DNA from: Fallopia convolvulus
Lineage: Eukaryota > Streptophyta > Magnoliopsida > Caryophyllales > Polygonaceae
Assembly (NCBI GenBank): GCA_964016875.1
Contig: OZ024719.1
Coordinates: 68,705,224-68,769,223 of the forward strand
Length of the DNA stretch: 64,000 bases
Direction of reading: 5' to 3'
How positions within the stretch are numbered: the first letter of the stretch is position 1; each line of letters opens with the position of its first letter. This document shows, in pieces, positions 47,097-55,800 of the stretch. A program made the position numbers and the translations under genes. The notes under the pieces were generated by a model, which was not told the DNA's origin, ran no database searches, and saw only the letters and a program-made list of their open reading frames with translations.

Positions 47097-48078
47097 ATGG
47101 CTTGTTCACTACAATCTGGATCCTTTCTTCTATCTAAAACATCCGCCAAATTGGGGTCAAACAATTTTGCAACTTGTCAATTCTTGGGCCACTCAGTAGT
47201 AACCCTAATTCAAAAGCCCATATCTTTTCCAAGGCTAAAATCCCTTCAAATCTCTGCCCAGACATCCTATTGTGTAAGCAAAGCAATGAGATGGTGGGAC
47301 AAAACACTAAAACCGAACATGATTGAGATTCAGTCAGCCCAAGAGCTTGTTGATACATTGAAGAATGCTGGTGATAGACTTGTTATCATTGATTTCTACT
47401 CTCCTGCTTGTGGTGCTTGCAAATCCCTTCATCCCAAGGTTCAATTCAACTTCAAAAACCGCCATTACACCCTTTTTGCAGGTCAAATTTCAGCAAACTA
47501 ACTAATTCTTTTTCTTTTTATTGGATTTATATCAGATGTGTCAGCTGGCTGAGTCAAACCCAGGTGCCATTTTTCTCAAAGTCAACCAAGAGGAGCTCAA
47601 GAAAATGTGCAATGCCTTGCACATTCATGTCTTGCCCTTCTTCAGATTCTACAAGGGTTCACAGGGTCGCCTCTGCAGCTTTAGTTGCACTATATCAACT
47701 GTAAGCAACACACAAACTTTGAAAGTTGTTCTTGTATTAATTAGTCTTGCCTTTCAATTTTTGTTTGATAGTGATTAATGGGTCTTTGTTCTTTTTTGGT
47801 GAATAATACAGATTAAGAAATTCAAAGATGCATTGGCAAAGCACAGCTCAGAATCTCAATCCGACCTAGGTATGGGTCCTGCAAAGGGTTTGAATGAATC
47901 CGAGCTGATCAATTTGGCGTCGGTTGGGGAGATTTCCTTGACTAGGATCCAAGAAACCCAAATGCCACTATCTGTTGCAAAGGAGGAGATTGAGAATCTG
48001 TTCATTGACGCAATTCAGAAGCCGACACCTCTGAGCATATTTGGAGCTAAAGAGAATGAATCTTTGCTAGTTGCTTGA
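47097..48078 (+). CDS. ACHT4: Thioredoxin-like 1 (ACHT4-type), chloroplast
   Basis: ACHT proteins are atypical plastid thioredoxins of angiosperms. Family knowledge links them to oxidation of targets such as 2-Cys peroxiredoxin and, for ACHT4, the small subunit of ADP-glucose pyrophosphorylase. Exons are 47097-47438, 47536-47700 and 47812-48078 with GT-AG introns, giving 257 residues. Residues 1 to about 60 are a transit peptide. AMRWWDKTLKPNMIEIQSAQ opens the mature part. The active site is SPACGACKSLHPK, Cys105 and Cys108; CGAC here, where the Arabidopsis protein has CGGC. HVLPFFRFYKG carries the cis-Pro. FSCTIST-IKKFKDALAKH and a divergent C-terminal tail (GPAKGLNESELINLASV) are typical of this clade. 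The gene is intact and ends tail to tail with the gene at 48636-49490. Confidence 0.93.
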
Positions 48079-48635
48079 TAGTTTTTATCAAGCAACACAA
48101 GATATTTGACAGATATTTAGGATGGATGTAAAATGAATTCCATGGTTTACTGCTAGGATCTGTTTTTTAGTTGTTATATTTCCCTGTTGGGTGGATTTGT
48201 AAATAGGGCGTGTGGTGGGTTTACCTTGGTACAAGATGTAGGGTTCAGATTTTTTTAGGAGCCCTGCTAGATCTGTGTCAGTTTGAAAGTTGTGGTAAAA
48301 CCATACTGTTTAAAACTTGAGATATTAGTGTTTCAATGCAGAATTGGAAACTGGTAATGTTTTCTTGGCATTCTTGCTCTTGTGTTGTGTGTTCAATCAT
48401 AGTGTAAACGGAAGTTTGATTTAAGTTTTTTGATGGAGTTAATTACAAAAAGAGGTAGATGCGTTATGCCTGGATATTTAAGATGAAAAATTATGTAATA
48501 AATTGAATATGAGAGCTTGGTAATTCCAGGAGGGGGATCAAGTTTACACATATTGAGAGCATATGTATATTTATAAACCGATGCTGTACAATGAGGAATA
48601 AGAGCAACAAAAAGGACTTGGAAATTTCTTAGAAT
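48079..48635. other. Shared 3' intergenic region of two convergent genes
   Basis: These 557 bases hold both 3' UTRs. No other feature was recognised. Confidence 0.6.
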
Positions 48636-49490
48636 TTACAGGAATTTCTGAATCATTTGTCTGACTTCATCAACGACGAGCCAGGCTTTGTGACCGCCAA
48701 TCACTTCTTCCTTGAACTCTCCATCTTTCCATAGCTGAATTGTGGGCATTTTCTGCTCAGATTTGACATATCCATGAAACAAGGAACATAACGTGGTTAA
48801 TCAATCAAACCAAAGCATTACACAAGGACATATAGTTGCCTAATTACACAAATTTTCAACAAAAAGTCTACTTACTGAGATGTTTGCCCTCTTGACAAGA
48901 GATTGAGGCACTTTGTTGACATCCACACAATAGAACCTTAATCTGCAAAATCAAAACATTGTTCAAAAACCAATGCCAATTGACAGAAATTGATTTTGTG
49001 ACAAAATAGAACAGGTAGCACTAACTTGGTGCCATATTCAGAAGCCAATTTCTCCAATTTGGGCTTGAGAAAGATGCATTTCCTGCACCAGGTTGCCATC
49101 CTGTACATCAAATTCATTCTTAAATAAAGCACACAAAGATTAGATTAATTTATAAAATTGAGCTGATTACCAATCAATGAGAACGGGTTGGGAAAGCTCC
49201 TTGGCCTCAAGTAGGACCTGATCGAGGTGCTCACAATCCTTGATTTCCTCCAAATCCACAACGTCCGCTGCTTTTGAAGTGTTGTCCCAAAACGCCGCCG
49301 TTTGAAGTACTCTGCTACTCTCCCTCTTCCCAAACAAGCCGATCATCTGCCGTTGATCAGAAATCCCACATCCGTAAGACTTCCCAAGAAACAATCCCGA
49401 TCCTCCAATTACTCTTTGCGGCTGATGCTCCTTCTGGTGCATTAATTCTCTGCAGATTAACTGAGAATTTGCTACCAAAATAATAGACAT
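48636..49490 (-). CDS. Thioredoxin-like 3 (WCRKC type), chloroplast
   Basis: WCRKC thioredoxins are small plastid thioredoxin-fold proteins with a WCRKC active site in place of WCGPC. Their electron donors and targets are poorly defined. Exons, in coding order, are 49490-49171, 49100-49026, 48942-48876 and 48752-48636, all with GT-AG introns, giving 192 residues. Residues 1 to about 65 look like a transit peptide. LSQPVLIDWMATWCRKCIFL contains the active site, Cys112 and Cys115. LRFYCVDVNKVPQSLVKRAN is the central beta strand and helix. KMPTIQLWKDGE holds the cis-Pro (Pro157), and the helix VVDEVRQMIQKFL ends the protein. The gene is intact. It is convergent with the ACHT4-type gene, with 557 bases between stop codons. 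It belongs to WCRKC1/WCRKC2, but which one I cannot tell. Confidence 0.93.
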
Positions 49491-50284
49491 TCTTCTATCA
49501 CTTCTTTCTTTCCTTACTTTTCTTCTTCTTCTTCTCTCAGATTAGGAGCTGGAATATAATAAGGAAGAGAATTTCCGTCCTCACACTTTATTTCTTAAAA
49601 ACATCTGTCCGACGGAGAATAAATCATCAGCTCCAAAATTTGGGGTTTTGGTTGTTAGAATTGGTTTTTATGCCTAGCTGAAGAGCGCAAGGAGAGGAGA
49701 GTCTTATCCGAAACCAAGCAGTGTGTGTTTGAGTGAGCATGAGCTTAGGAAAGGGTGTGGCTGATGGTCCCACTTTCAACGTAATTGTTGATATACTTTT
49801 CTTAATCTGGGTGGGTCCCAAAAAAAAACTCCTTACGGTTTTACTATTTGGGCTGGACATTAGAATGAGGAGGACCAAGCCAGCGGCCCAAAAATGCACT
49901 ACCCTCCGGCGCCACTTTGTGGCGTTAATATGAAATGTTACATAACTTTGTGAGAAAGTATTAGGTAAGAATGAGAGAGTCCATGTGAAAAATTAAATTA
50001 AATTTTAACTATTTTGTTAAAAAAATTGACTTCCTTGATTAGACTTTAATTAAAATGGAAAAAAAATGGAATGGATGATTTTTTTTTACGTATTTTTCGA
50101 AAAATCCGTTCCTAAAAGACGCGTGTAGTTTGTGCATCAAAATTGACCAATTGTGCATCGATTTTTTGATACACATTGTTCATCAATTTCGAATTTTTTT
50201 ATTTTTTAAGCTTATTTGTGTGTATAAACACGATATTTATCGTGTTTTATCGCACATATAATTATTTTCAATGCACACATAAAA
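49491..50284. other. Upstream region of the WCRKC-type gene, then AT-rich DNA
   Basis: Immediately upstream (49491-49570, minus-strand sense) is a pyrimidine/purine patch (CTTCTTCTTCTTCTC on the plus strand). The rest is AT-rich, with no gene recognised. Confidence 0.45.
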
Positions 50285-50690
50285 TAAGATGTATCTGAAG
50301 AGGAGTGAGATGCATCTGAGCATAAAGTGGAGGAGGAGGCATCTGAGCATTAAGGAGGAAGAGATGTAGTTGAGTAGGATTAGGAGGACGTAGCTGAGCA
50401 TGAAGAGAATAGAGATACACTTCAATGCTCAATTTGCCTATAAAACATAACACAAGGGTCTAGCCCAGATTCTTATTAAGCCACCCTATGTGACCCTTAT
50501 GCAATGTTTTCTAAGCAAATTAAACATTGCAGTAAACCCCCTTCTCGTTATGCTCAAATGACACCTCTTCGGCTACTCCTCAGCTACATCTCCCTCTTCA
50601 TGATCAGCTGCCGCCTCCTCCACTTCCTGCTTAGCTGCTTACTCAACCTCTTCATGATCAGCTGCATCATCATGCTCACTCTCACGATGC
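50285..50690. repeat. Large inverted repeat, module 1, with a 27-30 bp minisatellite
   Basis: The left arm (about 50285-50461) and the right arm (about 50495-50690) are imperfect inverse copies over about 180 bases, separated by only about 35 bases. Each arm contains several units of GCATCTGAGCATGAAGTGG followed by AGGAGGAGA-like sequence, and both end with a TTTGC-TAAAACAT-AAGGGTC block near the loop. The left arm carries the units on the plus strand and the right arm on the minus strand. No protein is implied. Confidence 0.7.
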
Positions 50691-51302
50691 GACACCCGAT
50701 GATCAACAGTAGATTCAAGAATCAGTTTGAGACTCAAACTGGATATCAACGAGACTGTTGAGAGTAGTTTGCCCAAGTTGACTTTTGTGTGGAACTAGAA
50801 GGCGAGCTTTTGACCCACAGTTTGGACGACGTGTTTGAGTTATCAATGCTTGTTGGGGTACAAGAATCAGTTTGAGACTCGACCTGAAACGCAAGAGTTC
50901 TTTGACAAAAAATTTAGCGGAGTTCTTCAAAGGAAGATGAAGAATGAAAACTTCATGTAGAATCATTATCAAGGCGAATGATCCATAGGTAATAATCATC
51001 AACACATCACTATGCAGAGTTTCATTAATTATAGGTAATAATCATTGAAAAAGTTACATGAAGAAAAACATGAAAGTCAAGCTTGTAATTACTGAAATGG
51101 AGGAGAAGAATAGCATGGATGATTAAGAGTGGAAAACTCGTTGCCGTACATGGCTTAGATGGCCACGCCGACAATGTTGTTGTCGTTGGATATTGCTAAG
51201 GGAATTGACGGCGGCCTTAAGGTTGCAACAGTGATTATAGAAAAGTTGTTGTTGGATATAGCATGGATGATTAAGAGTGGAAAACTCGTTATCGTGCGCA
51301 TG

Positions 51303-51393
51303 ACTTTTCTATACACATTACATACCCAACTGAAATACTCCAAAGTTGTTTCTATAAACATTTCAGTTGGGTATGTAATGTTTATAGAAAAGT
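51303..51393. repeat. Near-perfect hairpin, 34-bp arms and 23-base loop
   Basis: The arms 51303-51336 and 51360-51393 are inverse complements at 33 of 34 positions; for example CATTACATACCCAACTGAAA pairs with TTTCAGTTGGGTATGTAATG. This is compact and far more exact than the surrounding repeats. It could be a young foldback, a small-RNA hairpin or a MITE-like remnant; no function is shown. Confidence 0.85.
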
Positions 51394-51439
51394 TGGGTTC
51401 ACATGTTAAACGAGTTAGAAGAGTTTAAGCAAATATTAT

Positions 51440-52095
51440 AATCATGTAGAATATATCTACTACTTGAAAATGGTGTGCAAGCATGATCTGAGCATGAAAG
51501 TGTAGGAGGAGGCAACTGTCAGGAAGTGGAGTAGGAGGGAGATGCAGCTGAGCATACAGTGGAGGAGGAGTAGGCTTTTGAGCATTAAGAAGAGGGAAAT
51601 GCAATTGAGCAGGAACAGGAGGAAGATACGCCCCACTACCCGATCTGCCTTGAGAACAGCTAATGTTTTCCACACCTAGTGTGTGGCTCCTTGGCTCAAT
51701 CAGGATATGGTGTGTACTATCTATCGAATAGTCACAAGTGTGGTGAACTTGATAGGACACAATCGACTATCCAACAAATAAGACACAAGAGGATATGGTG
51801 TGTCCTATCTATCGAATAGTCACAAGTGTGGTGAACTTGATAGGACACAATCGCGACTATCCAACAAATAAGACACAAGATCCTCCTTGGAGCCACGCAC
51901 TCGGTGTTAAAAGCATAAACACTAGGGCTATTGTTGACCCTTGTGTCGTGTCATGTTCTCAAAGTAAATCGAAGAACAATGCGGCGGATCTCCCTGCTCT
52001 TTTTCCTGCTCTGCATCTCCTTTCTTTCATGATCAACTGCCTCCTCCTCTTTATGCTCAGTTGCATCTGCCTCCACACCACGCTCTCAAGATGAA
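51440..52095. repeat. Large inverted repeat, module 2
   Basis: The left arm (about 51480-51695) has the same GCAGCTGAGCATACAGTGG-type units as module 1 and ends CTTGAGAACAGC, then GTGTGGCTCC. The right arm (about 51885-52095) is its inverse, from GGAGCCACGCACTCGGTG to CCTCCTCCTCTTTATGCTCA. The central spacer is a tandem duplication (51703-51880). Confidence 0.65.
51703..51880. repeat. Tandem duplication, two 88-90 bp units
   Basis: GGATATGGTGTGT(A/C)CTATC through CAACAAATAAGACACAAGA occurs twice in succession with two or three differences. Within each unit GTGTCCTATC and GATAGGACAC are inverse words. It forms the loop of inverted repeat module 2. Confidence 0.9.
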
Positions 52096-52428
52096 GAATG
52101 AAAACTTCATTCTCTACAAATCGGTGTGGAATTTTTAGATTTGTGAAGCAATTTCCCTTAATTCAAAGACAAGATATTTAACTAGATGCCAAATTATACG
52201 CTGTCCTTCCAAAACATCCACACAAGTCAAACTTCACACATGCAAAATGAGTGTCTTGAAGAATCATCTGGGAGCTGGATGAAACTCAGCAACACTTGTG
52301 TATCATCCAATCATTCAATCTCAGACCATTCAACACCAAAACTTAAACTGTCAAAGTCATTCGGATAAAATGACATGACAATTGGAAGGAAAAAAACATA
52401 AACAACGGACAAGAAACGAAATAATAAA

Positions 52429-52520
52429 GGGTTTGCCTCAGAGGTAGTGACAATTAGTGAGATTATCATCAGCTTTTATATCTGGTAATACGTGCAATCT
52501 TATACATCATAGGCAAACCC
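52429..52520 (-). ncRNA. Box C/D snoRNA, dual guide for 18S rRNA 2'-O-methylation
   Basis: The terminal stem pairs GGGTTTGCCT with AGGCAAACCC (ten pairs). Box C ATGATGT (52510-52504) follows the 5' arm directly and box D CTGA (52441-52438) precedes the 3' arm. An internal C' box TGATGAT and a weaker D' (CAGA) are present. The guide before box D, ATTGTCACTACC, complements the conserved 18S segment GGTAGTGACAAT; the fifth base rule points at the A in GGUAG. The guide before D', TTGCACGTATTA, complements TAATACGTGCAA, also conserved in plant 18S. 18S sequences are from general knowledge, not checked by alignment. Length is 92 bases. Confidence 0.87.
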
Positions 52521-52677
52521 ATCGGAATTATAAAGCATACAACGTAAACAAGGAGAATTGAATCAAACGCAAAACCCCTAAAATCTCAATCGATACCAGA
52601 CCAGAGGCAAAAACTCGAAAGGGAGACAAAAACGAAGCTTCAAACAAAATTTTAGATTGTCGACAAAAGGTAAAAAT

Positions 52678-52760
52678 GCCTTAATGCCCTCAGATTTAAG
52701 TTTTTTTCCTAGTGAATAATCACATCAAAGTATATTTAACACCATCATCGGGATTAAGGC
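52678..52760 (-). ncRNA. Box C/D snoRNA (target not identified)
   Basis: The terminal stem pairs GCCTTAAT(CCC) with (GGGC)ATTAAGGC. Box C is ATGATGG (52748-52742), one base from consensus, and box D is CTGA (52693-52690). A C'-like TGATGTG lies in the middle. Length is about 83 bases. The sequence before box D, GGAAAAAAACTTAAAT, did not match an rRNA segment that I can recall, so the target is open. It is on the same strand as the snoRNA at 52429 and 157 bases upstream of it, so the two are probably one transcript. Confidence 0.72.
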
Positions 52761-52879
52761 GATCAATCAAGCATACGAAAAAATCAGACCTTTTATTCAA
52801 GAGGAAATCATAAATCAATAAGACTAAACCGAATTGAAGAGAATCAATCGAAGGCTACAAAAGAAGATGCAAACTTACG

Positions 52880-53141
52880 CAATGTAGACTGAGAGGAAGA
52901 TCGATTTATAAATGGGAGACCAGGCCGCATACCAGCTAGGGTTTTGGTGTAGCACATTTGGGGCTGGTTCTGAGTTGTAGCGATCATTCGAGAAGAAGCG
53001 GGTGATTAAATCTCAGCCGTTGGATTTATTTTTTTTTGTTAAAGATTTTCACCTTATCAGTAGTGGGTTCTGGGCTGTGCCGTTGTTCAATAACTTATGG
53101 GCCATACGTCTCCTTCAGGCCGAAGCCTGACAATTTGGGCC
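52880..53141 (-). promoter_or_regulatory. Promoter of the snoRNA pair: TATA, telobox and site II elements
   Basis: On the minus strand, TTTATAAAT lies at about 52904-52912, a telobox AAACCCTAG at 52944-52936, and three site II elements (GGCCCA or AGCCCA) at 53141-53136, 53103-53098 and 53076-53071. Site II plus telobox is the known arrangement upstream of plant snoRNA and ribosomal-protein genes. Transcription probably begins near 52880. A possible GT donor is at about 52878-52873, so a spliced host RNA cannot be excluded. Confidence 0.65.
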
Positions 53142-53608
53142 TCTTTGTTTCTGCTGCTGCTTCATGATGAAACCACGTACAGTATCAAATTTCAATGTTG
53201 CTTTTGTCGATTATGTGAAGTAGTTAGCAATCAACAAGCAGTGGCAGTCAATCATATTTCGGACCCTGCTCTAAAACTAACAAGGATCCTAATTAAGAGT
53301 AAAATTATTTAACAATCTGCTATGTCAAAAAAAAAAGGATTGAGGGTGTGAGAAATTGCATACATACTCCAAATCTAAATAATAAATATTTTTTCAATCT
53401 CATAATCTCCAAATCTGCAACTTTTTTATTTTGTACCTATATAGACATAAAAATTTTCTTAAAAAAACGTACAATTGGAGAAGGGGGTGTGGAAATCTTC
53501 AAATCTCTACACCTTCAAATTGATTTGTAAACTAGTAGATCCAAAATTAAATTTAGAGACTTACAAATGAGAAGAAAAACATATAAAAGGGAAAATATTA
53601 AAATCAAA
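53142..53608. other. AT-rich intergenic DNA
   Basis: No feature was recognised. Confidence 0.5.
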
Positions 53609-53610
53609 TA

Positions 53611-53879
53611 CTCCCTCCGATTCAAATTAATTGTCGTTTTAGCACTTTAAATTTGATCCATTTTATATGTCGTTTTAGTTTTCTAAGTAATTGATTAGGG
53701 TGAGTTATGAGAATTGTTATTGGAATGTGTTTTTATTAATTAACGTTATTCATTCATTAGTTGAAAAAATGTGATGAGTGGTAAAATTTATAAAAAAATT
53801 CCTTTTTTGAGTTTAGTTAATGTTTTTCTTAATTTTTGTGTTAAAAACTAAAACGACAATTATTTTGGATCGGAGGGAG
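53611..53879. mobile_element. Stowaway-like MITE
   Basis: The terminal inverted repeats CTCCCTCCGATTCAAATTAA and its right counterpart (TTATTTTGGATCGGAGGGAG) continue into ATTGTCGTTTTAG/CTAAAACGACAAT. A TA dinucleotide duplication flanks both sides (53609-53610 and 53880-53881). Size 269 bp, AT-rich, non-coding. This is the standard Stowaway (Tc1/mariner-derived) end sequence. Confidence 0.92.
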
Positions 53880-53881
53880 TA

Positions 53882-54789
53882 CATACCTTTCTCCACTTTT
53901 TCAAAATTAAAAGCTCCAAAAGAGAAGAAATTGGATAGAACAAGAATTTGAATCAGACAAAGGAAGAAGATGGATAATCTCTATGAATGTGATATTGAAA
54001 AGAAATGTTCAAAAGAATATAAGAGAAGAGACGTGGCACCATAATTGAATGCTAGTGGGTAATTATAAGGAATTTCATAGGGTTGAGCAATAACTTTCAA
54101 TGGATAATTATCTCTGGAATTGGAAATTGAGGTTTTGAGAAGGGACGTTAATTGTATTTGGAGGAGTTCTCAGACAAACTTTAACGGGTCTTCTTTTTTT
54201 GTTAGTAGACATTAATTTTATTTAGTATTATATATGGGCTTTACAAAAAATATTGGGCTCTTTAACTTTTGGAGGGCACTGTGCACCTGCACTGGTTGCA
54301 CCTGCTATGGGCCGTCCCTGTCAACAAGCTTACAAGCTTGACTTGTACAGTAGATTGGTTTCACTAAATCGGCAAAAAAAAAATTATTACATTGGAATGT
54401 CATTTGAATGATCAAGCTCACTTCAACATGTTTTTTACACCATGCATATAAGAAACGTTGTGTTTTGGCTACTTTGAGGAATGCATTCATTTAAAGATGA
54501 GAACACTAACTATGTCTTGAGCAGTTGAGCCACACCTTCTCCACCAAGTTGGGCTTCTCAAAAGGCCCAAATACACCACAACTCATATGGTGGTTCAAGA
54601 ATTAGGCTCACATGAACCATGTTTGTAGCCAAGTTGCAACATGGTTCATTCATCACAATGGCTCGAAAATGTTCGAAATATTACGAAATATTTACTCAAG
54701 TACTTGCCAAAGTACACAAACTATTTAATGGTAGAAATTATAAAGAAATATTACAAATCATTAATGTCTTGTAAGTTTTTTTTTTTGAT
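53882..54789. other. Intergenic DNA
   Basis: No gene was recognised. A stretch at 54225-54320 has GGGCACTGTGCACCTGCA-type palindromic words, perhaps an old MITE end. Confidence 0.4.
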
Positions 54790-55280
54790 AAATTATTGCA
54801 GCAAAAACAACCATAGAAAAAACTAGGCTACCAGCAAAAATAAGGCTAACCTAAATCACATCTACTAGATGGTAATCTTGAAACAACAACAACAAACCAA
54901 ACCTAGGCATAACAAAATTTAAGGCTTCAAAATTTCAAAACTTCAGATCTACAATCTTCAATCTTCACACTTCAGTCTTCAATCTTCAATCTTCAAGCTT
55001 CAAGCTTCAATCTTCAATCTTCAAAACTAAAGACGGGACGGAACAAGAAGTATATCAAATCAATAGGGATAAGAACGGGAAGTTCGAGGAAGGTTTCAAA
55101 CCGGTTTTGGGACCGATTAAAGGGGACACGGGAGAAGGCACAAATAGATCTCTAGAGGTCAAATCCATAACGATATCAAGTCCTAAATTTTCATAGAGAA
55201 AGATAAGAACAAACTAAGAAGAAATTTCAAGCATCAACAGGGAAGGATGGGGAAGGGAAGAAGACGAAGCAGATTTACAA
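54790..55280 (+). repeat. Dispersed repeat (GGCTACCTGCAAATAA type), copy 2
   Basis: The words TAGGCTACCAGCAAAAATAA, CATCTACTAGATGGTAATCT, GAAACAACAACAACAAACC and AGGCATAACAAAATTTAAGG are in the same order as at 44755-44930. After them is a run of (CTTCAAT)n-like repeats (54945-55025). Confidence 0.6.
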
Positions 55281-55289
55281 AAAGGAATC

Positions 55290-55800
55290 AAAGAAAACAA
55301 ATGGTGGAGCATGCAAGATGTGTATAACTTTTGTAATAGATGTTCATCCATTCATGTCTAAATGTGCAAACATTTATACTTAAATGTGCATAAAAAACAT
55401 ATCAAATTTTTTATGCATATCTCGGCAAAGTTTCATAAAAGTCGTTTTTTGTGTTGTACAAGATGTGCATATGTTTTGTCCTAAATGTGCCTTAATTCAT
55501 GTTTAAATGAGTGCAAGCTTCTACTAGAACATGCATCAGATACACATAGGATTTTTCATGGACATCCGGGCGAATTTCATGCACATGATGTGCATAGATT
55601 TTACCATGGACATGTATCAATTCGTCCATGCCTAAATATGCAAGGGGTTGTTAAATTGTGCATCGCACTTAGGCAAATATCATGAACATTATTTTTTTGT
55701 GTTGATCTAAATGTGCATAAGTTGTGTCTTGAGTGTGCATCAATTTTTGTCTTAATGTTATTACTGCACATTTACACAAATAAATTTGAAATGGATGCAT
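55290..55800. repeat. Array of AAATGTGCAT words
   Basis: The word (T)AAATGTGCAT(A/C) and variants occur roughly every 30-60 bases (for example 55360, 55382, 55460, 55485, 55710), mixed with TTCATG(C/G)ACAT. It resembles in style, but not in word, the arrays of elements A and B. No coding function. Confidence 0.5.

Noticed and set aside
52160..52330. A third snoRNA downstream of the pair (GGATGAT and AGATGATT on the minus strand)
   Set aside because: C- and C'-like boxes exist but there is no box D with a matching terminal stem.
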